From the NCBI GenBank assembly GCA_045631485.1, contig JAZQUU010000026.1, positions 1 to 64,000 on the forward strand: a DNA stretch of 64,000 nt, written 5' to 3'. Below are positions 31,766 through 41,720 of the stretch, in pieces. The notes beneath the pieces are model-generated. The model had not been told where the DNA came from, made no database searches, and was given only the letters and a program-made list of their open reading frames with translations. Within the stretch, counting starts at the first letter, position 1. Each line of letters starts with the position of its first letter. This DNA comes from SIG452 sp045631485. GTDB taxonomy: Bacteria > Bacillota > Clostridia > UMGS1840. The translations under genes and the position numbers were made by a program.

Positions 31766-32776
31766 TTATTTGTTGTCTACGCTGTATGCATAAGCAATCA
31801 GATCAACAACTTTGTTGGAGTAACCCCATTCGTTATCGTACCAGGAAACTAATTTAACGAATTTATCGTTTAATGCGATACCTGCATCGATATCAAAGAT
31901 AGAGGTTCTGGAATCGTGGATCATATCGGAAGAAACAACTGCTTCATCGGTGTAACCCAGGATACCTTTCATTTCGCCGTCTGCAGCTTCTTTTACAGCA
32001 GCTACGATTTCATCGTAGGTTGCGGGTTTTGCTAAGGTACAGGTTAAGTCAACAACAGATACGTCTAAAGTGGGAACACGGAAAGCCATACCGGTTAATT
32101 TACCATTTAATTCGGGAATAACTTTACCTACAGCTTTAGCAGCACCGGTAGAAGAAGGAATGATATTACCTGCAGCTGCTCTACCGCCTCTCCAGTCTTT
32201 TTTGGAGGGACCGTCAACGGTTTTCTGAGTAGCGGTGGTGGAATGAACGGTGGTCATTAAACCTTCAACCAGACCGAATTTGTCGTTGATAACTTTAGCT
32301 AAGGGAGCTAAACAGTTAGTGGTGCAGGATGCATTGGAGATGATCTGCATGGAGCTGTCGTAAGAAGTGTTGTTAACACCCATAACGAACATAGGAGCAT
32401 CTGCAGAAGGAGCAGTGATAACTACTTTTTTAGCGCCTGCCTGAATGTGAGCCTGAGCTTTTTCGATGGTGGTGAATACGCCGGTAGCTTCTGCAACGAA
32501 ATCTACTTTGGAAGCGCCCCACGGAATTTCTGCGGGATTCATAGAAGCGTAAACGTCGATTTCTTTACCGTTTACAACTAGTTTGTCACCTTTGATTTCG
32601 ATATCGCCTTTGAACTGACCGTGAACGGAGTCATATCTGAGCATATAAACCATGTATTCTAAGTCAATGAACGGGTCATTGATAGCAACAACGTCAACTT
32701 TGCCGTTTTCCATTGCAGCTCTGAATACTAATCTACCGATTCTACCGAATCCGTTAATACCAACTCTTGCTTTCAT
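31766..32776 (-). CDS. gap: glyceraldehyde-3-phosphate dehydrogenase, type I
   Basis: Oxidises and phosphorylates glyceraldehyde 3-phosphate with NAD+ in glycolysis, and works in reverse in gluconeogenesis. The 336-residue protein starts MKARVGINGFGRIGRL, the canonical NAD-binding opening. The catalytic Cys is in SNASCTTNCLAPLAK and the general base His in TTVHSTTATQ; the C-terminal SWYDNEWGYSNKVVDL is invariant in the family. The frame extends ten codons upstream, but the family alignment and AGGTG site favour ATG 32776. It has its own promoter and terminator. Confidence 0.97.
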   Translation of the reverse strand: MKARVGINGFGRIGRLVFRAAMENGKVDVVAINDPFIDLEYMVYMLRYDSVHGQFKGDIEIKGDKLVVNGKEIDVYASMNPAEIPWGASKVDFVAEATGVFTTIEKAQAHIQAGAKKVVITAPSADAPMFVMGVNNTSYDSSMQIISNASCTTNCLAPLAKVINDKFGLVEGLMTTVHSTTATQKTVDGPSKKDWRGGRAAAGNIIPSSTGAAKAVGKVIPELNGKLTGMAFRVPTLDVSVVDLTCTLAKPATYDEIVAAVKEAADGEMKGILGYTDEAVVSSDMIHDSRTSIFDIDAGIALNDKFVKLVSWYDNEWGYSNKVVDLIAYAYSVDNK

Positions 32777-32902
32777 GATTAACACCTGTGCCGAATTTTT
32801 TGGCACATTCCTTTCTTACATACTTGGCAATATTGCCATATATAAAATTTTTTTAACTGAATTTTGTGCGGAATTTTTTGGTTTCTCCGCAAAACCTTAA
32901 CT

Positions 32903-32931
32903 ATTATACTACATTGTCAAAAAAATATCAA
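32903..32931 (-). promoter_or_regulatory. promoter of gap
   Basis: TTGATA (32926-32931), 17 bases, TATAAT (32903-32908) on the minus strand; a leader of about 120 bases follows. Confidence 0.75.
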
Positions 32932-32992
32932 GCTTTTTCTTGGATTTTTTTGCAAAAAAGATAATTTCGTTAAAATTCACAAGTTTTTACAA

Positions 32993-34498
32993 TTATTTGC
33001 CAATGGCTTTGTCTTTTAAGATAACGTCATGTGCGCCGCCTTCTACGATACTGGTGGAAGAAACCAAAGTCAATTTTGCTTTTTCCTGCAGTTCTTCGAT
33101 GGTTAATGCACCACAGTTACACATGGTGGATTTTACCTTTTTCAAGGTAACATTCACGTTGTCTCTTAAAGAACCTGCATAAGGAACATAGGAATCTACG
33201 CCTTCTTCGAAGGATAATTTTGCCTGTCCGCCGCTATCATATCTTTGCCAGTTTCTTGCACGGTTAGAACCTTCGCCCCAATATTCTTTAAAATAGTTAC
33301 CGTTAATATTAACTTTCTGAGTCGGGCTTTCGTCAAAACGGGAGAAATATCTACCCAGCATTACAAAGTCAGAACCCATAGCCAATGCTAAGGTGATGTG
33401 GTAGTCATGCACAATACCGCCATCGGAACAAATCGGTACATAAATACCGGTTTCTTTATAATATTCGTCTCTTGCTTTTGCAACGTCGATAACGCTGGTA
33501 GCCTGTCCGCGACCAATACCTTTGGTTTCACGGGTGATACAGATGGAACCGCCTCCGATACCAACTTTAATAAAGTCTGCACCTGCTTCTGCCAAGAAAC
33601 GGAAACCTTCTGCATCCACAACATTCCCTGCACCGATTTTAATTTTATCACCGTATTTTGCTCTTGCAAATTCCAGGGTGCGTTTCTGCCATTCGGTGTA
33701 ACCTTCGGAAGAGTCGATACATAAAACGTCTGCACCTGCTTCCACCAAGGCGGGAATTCTTTCTTCGTAGTCACGAGTGTTGATACCTGCACCTACGATA
33801 TAACGTTTATCGGAATCCAATAATTCCAACGGATTTTCTTTGTGAGAAGAATAGTCCTTACGGAATACGAAATACATCAGATTACCATTATCATCAACAA
33901 TGGGAAGAGAATTTAATTTGTTATCCCAGATAATGTCGTTAGCTTCTTTTAAAGTGGTGTTTTTATTGCCGGTAATCAGTTTATCAAGGGGAGTCATCAG
34001 TTCGGAAACTTTCACATCCATAGATAATCTGGAAACACGGTAATCTCTGGATGTAACCACACCCAGAAGCTTTCCGTTGGGTTTTCCGTCTTCGGTAACT
34101 GCCATGGTGGAGTGACCGGTTTTTTCCAAAAGTTCTAAAATATCTGCTAAGGTCTGATCGGGTTTAATATTGGAATCACTATACACAAAACCTGCTTTGT
34201 GCGCTTTCACACGACGAACCATTTCTGCTTCTTCTTCAATGGTCTGAGAACCATAGATAAAGGAAACGCCGCCTTCCATTGCCAAAGCAACTGCAAGTTT
34301 TTCACCGGATACGGACTGCATAATTGCAGAAACCATGGGGATATTCAAACTGATAGGACATTCTTCCTGCCCTTTTTTATATCTTACCAACGGTGTTTTC
34401 AGACTAACCTTGTCCGGAACGCATTCACAAGAGGAATAGCCCGGAACCAACAGATATTCACTGAAAGTGTGAGATTGATTTTCAAAAAAATAAGCCAC
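32993..34498 (-). CDS. guaB: IMP dehydrogenase, Tritrichomonas-like subtype
   Basis: Converts IMP to XMP with NAD+, the committed step of GMP synthesis. The 501-residue protein has a TIM barrel interrupted by a CBS pair (about residues 110-225). The catalytic loop reads GIGGGSICITRE, not the usual GxGPGSICTTR, and is followed by KGIGRGQATSVIDVA; the flap has NWQRYD with the Arg-Tyr dyad and FEEGVDSYVPYAG. These features, and the C-terminal MCNCGALTIEELQ and SSTSIVEGGAHDV, match the IMPDH of the parasite Tritrichomonas foetus, which is known to be of bacterial type. Monocistronic, with its own promoter. Confidence 0.95.
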   Translation of the reverse strand: MAYFFENQSHTFSEYLLVPGYSSCECVPDKVSLKTPLVRYKKGQEECPISLNIPMVSAIMQSVSGEKLAVALAMEGGVSFIYGSQTIEEEAEMVRRVKAHKAGFVYSDSNIKPDQTLADILELLEKTGHSTMAVTEDGKPNGKLLGVVTSRDYRVSRLSMDVKVSELMTPLDKLITGNKNTTLKEANDIIWDNKLNSLPIVDDNGNLMYFVFRKDYSSHKENPLELLDSDKRYIVGAGINTRDYEERIPALVEAGADVLCIDSSEGYTEWQKRTLEFARAKYGDKIKIGAGNVVDAEGFRFLAEAGADFIKVGIGGGSICITRETKGIGRGQATSVIDVAKARDEYYKETGIYVPICSDGGIVHDYHITLALAMGSDFVMLGRYFSRFDESPTQKVNINGNYFKEYWGEGSNRARNWQRYDSGGQAKLSFEEGVDSYVPYAGSLRDNVNVTLKKVKSTMCNCGALTIEELQEKAKLTLVSSTSIVEGGAHDVILKDKAIGK

Positions 34499-34548
34499 TT
34501 GTTTTTCTCCTTCTTTCTCGTTTTGGAATCAAAATGATTATTGTATCT

Positions 34549-34577
34549 ATTTTACAACATTTCTCGCATCTTGTCAA
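34549..34577 (-). promoter_or_regulatory. promoter of guaB
   Basis: TTGACA (34572-34577), 17 bases, TAAAAT (34549-34554) on the minus strand. Confidence 0.88.
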
Positions 34578-34607
34578 TATTTTTCCTAAGATTTCATAGA
34601 AACCTTA

Positions 34608-35879
34608 TTATTCCACAAAATCAAACTGTGTATCATCGATAACGATGGTATCCCCTTCTTTGGCACCTTTTTCTTTCAATGCAGCAATAATGCCTGATTT
34701 AATCAGTGCTCTCTGGAGGTACTGCAGAGATTCGTAATCGGTAAAGTTGGTGGAATTAATCAGTTTTTCTGGTAAATCGCCTTCCAGGATAAATACATCA
34801 TTTTCACGGATAATGGTAAAGGGTTCTTCCGCTTCACGAATCAGAAGTTCTCTATCCACCACTTCAACCGCTTCTTCAGGCGGAATCTGAGACAGTCTTT
34901 CTCTGGTATATGCCATTAATTCATCCACACCTTCACGGGTTGCCCCTGAGATGAAGAAAACTTTATATCCGTCTGCCTCCATTTTGGAACGAAATTCATC
35001 CAGGACAGCTTTATCATACACCAAATCAATTTTATTGCCGACCACAATCTGTTCCTTTTGGGAAAGACGCTGGGAATACTGTTTTAACTCTTCGTTGATG
35101 GTATGAAAATCTTCCACAGGGTCACGGCCTTCAAAGCCAGAAACATCAATCACATGAAGAAGAAGTCTGGTTCGTTCGGTATGTCTTAAAAATGCGTGTC
35201 CCAAGCCAACGCCCTCGCTGGCACCCTCAATAATACCCGGAATATCTGCCATCACAAAGCTTTCCCCTTCACCAAAGTCCACAACTCCCAAATTGGGAAT
35301 CAGGGTGGTGAAATGGTAATTTGCAATTTTGGGCTTACAGGAGCTTACCATAGAAAGCAAAGTGGATTTTCCCACATTGGGGAAGCCAAGCAAGCCAACA
35401 TCGGCAAGCATTTTAAGCTCCAACTCAATATTTAACTCTTCCCCTTTTCTGCCGGGCTTGGCAAAACGGGGTGCCTGACGTTTCGGCGTTGCAAATTTGG
35501 CATTGCCAAAACCGCCTTTTCCGCCTTTTGCAATCACAACTTGTTTCCCGTCTTCGGATAAATCTGCCAGATAAACCCCTAAGTCACTATCTTTGATTGC
35601 GGTACCGACAGGAACTTTAATCACCAAATCGGCACCGTCTTTTCCGGTACAGTTTCCGCCTGCACCGTTTCCGCCGTGCTCTGCAGCATATTTTCTTTTA
35701 TAACGAAAATCCATTAAGGTTGATAAATTGCGGTCTGCCATAAAAATAACGTCGCCGCCTTTTCCGCCGTCTCCACCATCGGGACCGCCGGATGCCACAT
35801 ATTTTTCCCGATGAAATGCAACTGCGCCGTTACCGCCGTTGCCTGCCTTAACAAAAATTCGTGCCATATCAACAAACAT
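34608..35879 (-). CDS. obgE: Obg family GTPase
   Basis: An essential ribosome-associated GTPase acting in 50S assembly and stress signalling. The 423-residue protein has the glycine-rich Obg domain (1-160, VKAGNGGNGAVAFHREKYVASGGPDGGDGG), the G domain with GFPNVGKSTLLS, DIPG and NKIDL, and a C-terminal OCT domain (from about 345). The GGGAGGA site precedes ATG 35879. It follows proA by about 40 bases in the same direction and may be co-transcribed with proBA. Confidence 0.96.
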   Translation of the reverse strand: MFVDMARIFVKAGNGGNGAVAFHREKYVASGGPDGGDGGKGGDVIFMADRNLSTLMDFRYKRKYAAEHGGNGAGGNCTGKDGADLVIKVPVGTAIKDSDLGVYLADLSEDGKQVVIAKGGKGGFGNAKFATPKRQAPRFAKPGRKGEELNIELELKMLADVGLLGFPNVGKSTLLSMVSSCKPKIANYHFTTLIPNLGVVDFGEGESFVMADIPGIIEGASEGVGLGHAFLRHTERTRLLLHVIDVSGFEGRDPVEDFHTINEELKQYSQRLSQKEQIVVGNKIDLVYDKAVLDEFRSKMEADGYKVFFISGATREGVDELMAYTRERLSQIPPEEAVEVVDRELLIREAEEPFTIIRENDVFILEGDLPEKLINSTNFTDYESLQYLQRALIKSGIIAALKEKGAKEGDTIVIDDTQFDFVE

Positions 35880-35921
35880 CAGGATTCCTCCCTTCTTATT
35901 CTTTTCTGTCTTAAATTAAAA

Positions 35922-37163
35922 TTAACCTCGAATCTGACCATTTCCGTAAATAATGTATTTCACGGTAGTCAACGCTTCCAATCCCATCGGTCCTCTTGCG
36001 TGAAGCTTTTGGGTGGAAATTCCGATTTCCGCACCGTAGCCAAATTCAAAGCCGTCGGTAAAACGGGTGGAAGCATTCACATAAACTGCTGCCGCATCCA
36101 CGGATTTTAAAAACTTTTGAGAGTTTTCATAACTTTCGGTTACGATACATTCGGAATGTTTTGTATTATGAGAATTGATATGTGCTATCGCCTCATCAAT
36201 CCCCGAAACAATTTTTACGGATAAAATCAAATCGTTATATTCGGTGTAAAAATCTTCTTCGGTTGCAGGATTTGCCGAAATAATCTGCAATGTTTTTTCG
36301 CAACCCCGAAGTTCCACACCTTTTTCTTCCAATGCTTTTTTTGCCATCGGCAAAAATTTATTTGCAACTTTTTCGGAAACCAAAAGACTTTCGCAAGCGT
36401 TGCATACGGAAGGACGCTGCGTTTTGGCATTGACCAAAATGGAAAGTGCCATCTCCAAATTGGCAGAATCATCCACATAAGTATGGCAATTCCCTGTTCC
36501 TGTTTCAATTACGGGAACTGTGGCATTTTCTACCACGGTCTTAATGAGTCCTGCTCCCCCTCTGGGAATCAAAACATCAACAATGCCGTTTAATCGCATC
36601 ATTTCTTTTGCAGTTTCACGACTGGTGTCGGACAATAGTTCCACAGTGCTTTCAGGAAGTCCTGCCGAAACAATTGCTTCTTTCATTACCTTGGTTAAGG
36701 CAAGATTGGAGCAAAGGGCTTCCTTACCGCCTCGAAGCAAGGTTGCATTTCCCGTTTTTAAGGTCAGGCAAACTGCATCCACGGTTACATTGGGACGAGC
36801 TTCATAAATAATGCCAACCAAACCGAGAGGTACTCGTTTTTTCCCAATCACAAGTCCGTTGGGTCGTTCGGTCATATTGATTACTTCGCCTACCGGGTCT
36901 TTTAATGCCGCCACCTGACGAACACCCTCCGCCATGTCGCAAATGCGTTCTTTTGTTAAACGAAGACGGTCAATCATAGTAGGACGAACGCCGTTTATCT
37001 CTGCATTGGCAATATCTTTTTCATTTTCCGCTAAGATAAAATCCACATTGCAAAGTAAATGGTCTGCAATTTTTAACAAGGCATCATTTTTCTGAGAAAT
37101 ACCGGCAAGAGACAATTGGTAACTTGCTTCTTTTGCCAACAAGGCTTGTTCTCTTAATTGCAT
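35922..37163 (-). CDS. proA: gamma-glutamyl phosphate reductase
   Basis: Reduces glutamyl 5-phosphate to glutamate semialdehyde with NADPH, the second step of proline synthesis. The 413-residue protein starts MQLREQALLAKEASYQ at ATG 37163, one base after the proB stop, with AAAGGAG ten bases upstream inside proB; the open frame to 37256 lies within proB and is discarded. The catalytic Cys is in RPSVCNACESLLV, and ALLRGGKEA and RGPMGLEALTT are family signatures. Translational coupling with proB supports joint expression. Confidence 0.95.
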   Translation of the reverse strand: MQLREQALLAKEASYQLSLAGISQKNDALLKIADHLLCNVDFILAENEKDIANAEINGVRPTMIDRLRLTKERICDMAEGVRQVAALKDPVGEVINMTERPNGLVIGKKRVPLGLVGIIYEARPNVTVDAVCLTLKTGNATLLRGGKEALCSNLALTKVMKEAIVSAGLPESTVELLSDTSRETAKEMMRLNGIVDVLIPRGGAGLIKTVVENATVPVIETGTGNCHTYVDDSANLEMALSILVNAKTQRPSVCNACESLLVSEKVANKFLPMAKKALEEKGVELRGCEKTLQIISANPATEEDFYTEYNDLILSVKIVSGIDEAIAHINSHNTKHSECIVTESYENSQKFLKSVDAAAVYVNASTRFTDGFEFGYGAEIGISTQKLHARGPMGLEALTTVKYIIYGNGQIRG

Positions 37164-37164
37164 G

Positions 37165-37962
37165 TTATACCATCTCCTTTCTGCCGTGAAAAGCGGTACC
37201 AACCTGTTCCCCGTCAATAATCCGATAAATAATTTCCGGGTCATCTCCCTGAGCAATCACTGTGGTGATTTCATCTTGTTTTGCGATTTCTGCGGCAAGA
37301 ATTTTGGTAAACATACCGCCGGTTCCCATATTGGAGCCTGCGCCACCTGCTTTTTCTTTGATTTCGTCGGTGATTTCATAAATATCGGAAATCAATTTTG
37401 CATCAGGATTCACTTTTGGGTTATCATTGTAGTAACCATCAATATCTGTCAGGATAATCAATAAATCCGCACCGACAAGTCTTGCCACATAAGCAGATAA
37501 GGTATCGTTGTCACCAAACTCGATTTCATCGGTAGAAATTACGTCATTTTCGTTGACAATAGGAATTACTCCCATTTCCAGCAAAGTGGAAAATGTGTTT
37601 TCGGCATTATGACGATAATGGTCGTGATCGATGATATATTTGGTAATCAAAATCTGGGCAACATCCTGACCGTACTGAGCAAAAAACTTATCGTATATCC
37701 CCATCAACTGACATTGCCCCACAGCGGCAGTTGCCTGCTTTTCTTTCACTTCGGTAGGACGCTTCGGCAAATTCAGCTTTGCAACACCAACGCCTATTGC
37801 ACCGGAGGAAACCAAAACCACTTTTTTACCTTGGTTTTTCAGGTCGGAAAGCACCCTAACCAGTTTTTCAATTCGTCTGTAATTCATTTTTCCGTTGTCG
37901 TAGGTCAGGGAGCTGGTCCCGATTTTTACAACAACTGTTTCTGAAGTTAAATTTCTCATCAT
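37165..37962 (-). CDS. proB: glutamate 5-kinase, short form without PUA domain
   Basis: Phosphorylates glutamate in the first step of proline synthesis. The 265-residue protein consists of the amino acid kinase domain only: VVVKIGTSSLTYD, VLVSSGAIGVGVAKL, IPIVNENDVISTDEIEFGDNDTLSAYVA and GGMFTKILAAEIA. The C-terminal PUA domain of the E. coli enzyme (367 residues) is missing, as in many Clostridia. GAGAGG precedes the paired ATG codons at 37962. It forms the proBA pair with the gene that starts one base after its stop. Confidence 0.95.
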   Translation of the reverse strand: MMRNLTSETVVVKIGTSSLTYDNGKMNYRRIEKLVRVLSDLKNQGKKVVLVSSGAIGVGVAKLNLPKRPTEVKEKQATAAVGQCQLMGIYDKFFAQYGQDVAQILITKYIIDHDHYRHNAENTFSTLLEMGVIPIVNENDVISTDEIEFGDNDTLSAYVARLVGADLLIILTDIDGYYNDNPKVNPDAKLISDIYEITDEIKEKAGGAGSNMGTGGMFTKILAAEIAKQDEITTVIAQGDDPEIIYRIIDGEQVGTAFHGRKEMV

Positions 37963-38032
37963 ATTATCCTCTCAATCTGCAACCATATCAAGGTTGACAG
38001 AATCGTCACATTTATGAAGCAAATCTAATGTC

Positions 38033-40774
38033 TTATTCTGTTGCTTCCGAGGAGGCGTTCAAATCGTTAATCAACGCTTCTAAGTCTTTCATAGCAGTTC
38101 CAAAAGCTTCCCAGTCATTATTCTTGGTTGCCTGTTGAACACGGTTAAACGCTTCGGTAATTTTTTCAATATCATTTTTGTCGGCAACTTCCGGCGGCAA
38201 CACAACCGAGACAGGTTGTGTGTCGGTAATCTGTTCCGCTCCCGTTGCAACAAACAACGCCTCAACGGCTTGTTGCAAGGTCGGTTTCACGGCAATTTTG
38301 TTGTCATACGCCGCCACAACCATTTTAAGTTCCGGCAAGGTGTTTTTCCCTGATGTTACATAAATAGGCTCCGCATACAACACGGAATCCGAAACAGGCA
38401 CCACAACGAGGTTTCCCCGGATAATGGTGGACTCGCCGGTTCCCAGTGCAGACATCACACTATCAATTTCAGGATTGGAATTGACACGTTTTTCAATCTG
38501 AAGCGGTCCGTAAACCGTTTCCCCTTGGGGGAATTGCACCAACGTCAGGTTTCCGTAACAATCCCCATCGGAACCTGCCGTAAACCAGGCTGCCATATTG
38601 TCCTTTTCTTTATCCGAAAAAGGAATCATCAGGGTTAATTCCTGCTTCCCGTTTACAGTAAGCATCTGATAAGAGGGCTTCATTTTTGATTTCGTCTGAT
38701 CCTCGGAAATACTTTCTTTCCAGGTGGAAGTTTCCGCACTGATTTCATTGGCAACTTCCCACTCATCCGAACGATTATAAAAAGTAACCGCATCGGTAAT
38801 ATGATACTGTTTTAAAATATCTGCCTGAATATTAAAATAGGTTTCGGGATATCTGAGGCTATATTTCAAATCTGACGGGAATTCCCTAGCCGTAAATACT
38901 TCGGGATAGATGCTACGATAAACCTGAATCAGTTTATCCGAGGGATCTGTAATATAAATCTCTACGGTGCCGTCATACGCATCCACAACCGCCTTGGCGG
39001 AATTTCTGATATAATTAAATCCATCCTCATGGGGTTTTGCATAGGGGAAATATTCGGTGGTGGTGTATGCATCCACAATCCATTTGAACCGTCCCTCGCT
39101 ATCTGCAAGAAGATACGGGTCTTCGTCAAACATCAAAAACGGTGCCGCCGTTCTGACACGTTCCAACACATTGGTATTCATCAGGATTTTGCTGTCCGAT
39201 GTGATAAAATTGGAGGTGAGCAGTTGATGATCACCATAACGAATTGCAAAAAGCAATCGATTGATTCCCGTTAAGGAAATTCCTGATTTTCCCTGATATG
39301 CATGTTCCACAGATTGACCTTTGGAAAGATAGTCAAATTCTTTCACCTGTGTATTGACAACGGAATAATCATCGTCGTATTCGCCGTAATAAATTCGGGG
39401 TTCTGTGATATTCACTTCCTGAATGGTGGAAACAACCGGACTGTCTTTTACATATAATACGGGATGTCCGTCCTCCGTGACAACATTGGCGGGCAGAAAC
39501 ACCGCACCGTAACCGTGGGTAAATCTCATTTTATCATTACTGTAACTTTGGGAAGTTGGCGATTCTTCCAATTTCTTTAATTCCCTGGGAGAAACCATCA
39601 CCGCTTCCTTATGACCATTGATTTTATAACACACGGTGTCAACATCAATAAATTCATAATAATCACGGATGCTTTGAAGTTGCGTAAGAATCGTTTTGGC
39701 AACATCACAATCAAGTAAGGCAATGCTCTCAATGGTTTGTCGGTGATTTTTAGCATCCTCCGTTGTCCAGTCGGTTTGCGGCAGAAATTCCTGTTCCGCA
39801 ATATTCTGAATTCCGTATGCGGTTCTGGTGGCATCAATATGATGTTTGATATACGGAGCTTCCACCTGACCTTCCGCCGGTTTCACATGAAAATATTGAG
39901 TTACCAAAGCACTTACCGTAAAGGCTATCAATATCACAGGCAACACAAGTGCCGTGTAAACAGAAAATTTAAAATTCCCTTTATTAAGGAACACCAGAAT
40001 CACGGCAATCAACAACACACTGATATACGGAATCAGATTGTAATACTTAAGCCAGATATAGACATCGGTAAATCCTGCTCCCCACACACCTGCAAATTCT
40101 GAAAATAAAATATCTTCTGCCTTGAATTTGTAAGTACACAAATGAATCAGCACAATCATCAGAATATGGAAAATGATATGAGAAACCACTTTCTTATTTC
40201 GGATAAAATCTTTGAGCTTCTCCACACCGAGACAACCGTATAAGAAAACATACAGCACGGATACCAAAATTGCAACAAAAATCGCAATACCCATCAGACT
40301 GTCTGAAATCGCAATCAGAAAAGGTCTGATAAACACATAATAAGAAACATCCTGCCCGAATATTGGGTCCAAAATCCCCCATTCCGATGTGTTTGCAAAA
40401 AATAAAAATTCGGAACTTACTGCTTCTTTAATAAAATTTCCCGCAAAAATTGCTAAGGTGAATGATAAAATCCAGATTGGAAACATCGGTTCCAGAAAAT
40501 GGAAGGATTCATCCACACCAAGCATGGTTTTTCTAATCCGCAGCAAACTAAAGAAGATTGCAAAAAAAACGATTGCAAATCCTATCACCTGAACGAGGAA
40601 TTGTGTCAGCGTATTTTTGAAAAAAACAGTTGTGAAATTCTGACCGATTTCCTGAATCTGAATCAATTCCATATAAAATCTGTAACCTGCAATCAGAATA
40701 GCGCTCAGCACAAAAACACCAATGCCGATTGACAAGGCTATTACTGTTTTTTTAAATCCTGCGCTCACAACCAT
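38033..40774 (-). CDS. UPF0182 family membrane protein
   Basis: A 913-residue member of the UPF0182 (COG1615) family, whose function is unknown. The first 300 residues carry seven or more membrane helices (FVLSAILIAGYRFY, FLVQVIGFAIVFFAIFF, ISVLLIAVILVFLN). The remaining 600 residues form the large extracellular domain with the family motif FTHGYGAVFLPANVV and RIYYGE. The C-terminus is a helical, acidic tail (NNDWEAFGTAMKDLEALI). The start may be ATG 40774, three bases after GAGGAG, or GTG 40768 at nine bases; the latter spacing is better. It is transcribed after ftsY. Confidence 0.9.
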   Translation of the reverse strand: MVVSAGFKKTVIALSIGIGVFVLSAILIAGYRFYMELIQIQEIGQNFTTVFFKNTLTQFLVQVIGFAIVFFAIFFSLLRIRKTMLGVDESFHFLEPMFPIWILSFTLAIFAGNFIKEAVSSEFLFFANTSEWGILDPIFGQDVSYYVFIRPFLIAISDSLMGIAIFVAILVSVLYVFLYGCLGVEKLKDFIRNKKVVSHIIFHILMIVLIHLCTYKFKAEDILFSEFAGVWGAGFTDVYIWLKYYNLIPYISVLLIAVILVFLNKGNFKFSVYTALVLPVILIAFTVSALVTQYFHVKPAEGQVEAPYIKHHIDATRTAYGIQNIAEQEFLPQTDWTTEDAKNHRQTIESIALLDCDVAKTILTQLQSIRDYYEFIDVDTVCYKINGHKEAVMVSPRELKKLEESPTSQSYSNDKMRFTHGYGAVFLPANVVTEDGHPVLYVKDSPVVSTIQEVNITEPRIYYGEYDDDYSVVNTQVKEFDYLSKGQSVEHAYQGKSGISLTGINRLLFAIRYGDHQLLTSNFITSDSKILMNTNVLERVRTAAPFLMFDEDPYLLADSEGRFKWIVDAYTTTEYFPYAKPHEDGFNYIRNSAKAVVDAYDGTVEIYITDPSDKLIQVYRSIYPEVFTAREFPSDLKYSLRYPETYFNIQADILKQYHITDAVTFYNRSDEWEVANEISAETSTWKESISEDQTKSKMKPSYQMLTVNGKQELTLMIPFSDKEKDNMAAWFTAGSDGDCYGNLTLVQFPQGETVYGPLQIEKRVNSNPEIDSVMSALGTGESTIIRGNLVVVPVSDSVLYAEPIYVTSGKNTLPELKMVVAAYDNKIAVKPTLQQAVEALFVATGAEQITDTQPVSVVLPPEVADKNDIEKITEAFNRVQQATKNNDWEAFGTAMKDLEALINDLNASSEATE

Positions 40775-40802
40775 TCACTCCTCATTCTAAAATCAAATAT
40801 CA

Positions 40803-41708
40803 TTAATCAAACAATTCTTCTGCATAGGAAGCAGGGTCGAAATCCATTAAATCTTCCAACTGTTCCCCAACACCGATTAATTTTACCGGCAGTCCTGTTT
40901 TTTGCACCAAAGGAATAATCACACCGCCTTTGGCAGTGCCGTCCAATTTTGTTAAGATAAGACCGGTAAGTCCTGCAGCTTCCGAAAAGCTTTGTGCCTG
41001 AAGCAATGCATTCTGACCGGTTGCGGCTTCCACAACCAAAAGAGATTCAATAAATTCCGCACCGGTTTGCTGTTTTAGGATACGATGCATTTTGGATAAT
41101 TCATCCATCAGACCTTTTTTGGTCTGAAGACGACCTGCAGTGTCACAAATCAAAACATCTTTGCCTGTTTTTTTCAAGTGTTCCGCCGCTTGATACACAA
41201 CGGAAGCGGGATCTTGCTCGGCTTCACCGCAGAAAAAATCGGCTCCGCTACGCTCTGCCCACACCTGAAGTTGCTCGGTTGCAGCGGCACGGAATGTATC
41301 TGCCGCCGCTAAAATAACAGACTTCCCTTCTTTGGAGAACTGATGGGCAAGTTTTCCTGCGGTGGTGGTTTTTCCTGCTCCGTTTACGCCCACTAAAATC
41401 ATAATATAAGGCTTATTTTCTTTTTTCAATGCGTGGTCAGGAGATAAGATTTCTGCAATAATTGCTTTGATTTCTTGCTTGACCTCATCTGCTTCCGTTA
41501 AGCGTTTCTCCTTCACGCGTTTTCTCAATTCTTCAATGATATATGCCGAACTCTCTGCGCTGATATCGGATAAAATCAGAATTTCTTCCAGTTCATCATA
41601 TAACTCTTCATCAATTTTTTTGAAAATTTTGAAAGCATTGTTAATACCTTCCGACATTGCCTGCTTGGTCTTTGCAATGCCGCGTTTAAATTTATCAATA
41701 AAAAACAT
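40803..41708 (-). CDS. ftsY: signal recognition particle receptor FtsY
   Basis: The SRP receptor GTPase, which docks ribosome-nascent chain complexes at the Sec translocon. The 301-residue protein has the N helical domain (1-90), then the G domain: VGVNGAGKTTTAGKLA, AADTFRAAATEQLQVW, DTAGRLQTK, TKLDGTAKGG and VGEQLEDLMDFDP. The long acidic A domain of E. coli FtsY is absent, as usual in Firmicutes. AAAGGAG precedes ATG 41708, 13 bases after smc, giving the classic smc-ftsY operon. Confidence 0.97.
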   Translation of the reverse strand: MFFIDKFKRGIAKTKQAMSEGINNAFKIFKKIDEELYDELEEILILSDISAESSAYIIEELRKRVKEKRLTEADEVKQEIKAIIAEILSPDHALKKENKPYIMILVGVNGAGKTTTAGKLAHQFSKEGKSVILAAADTFRAAATEQLQVWAERSGADFFCGEAEQDPASVVYQAAEHLKKTGKDVLICDTAGRLQTKKGLMDELSKMHRILKQQTGAEFIESLLVVEAATGQNALLQAQSFSEAAGLTGLILTKLDGTAKGGVIIPLVQKTGLPVKLIGVGEQLEDLMDFDPASYAEELFD

Positions 41709-41720
41709 ACTGTTTCTCCT

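Noticed and set aside
32340..32380. TTGTTAAC Rex-like sequence inside gap
   Set aside because: It lies within coding sequence and only half of the palindrome is present.
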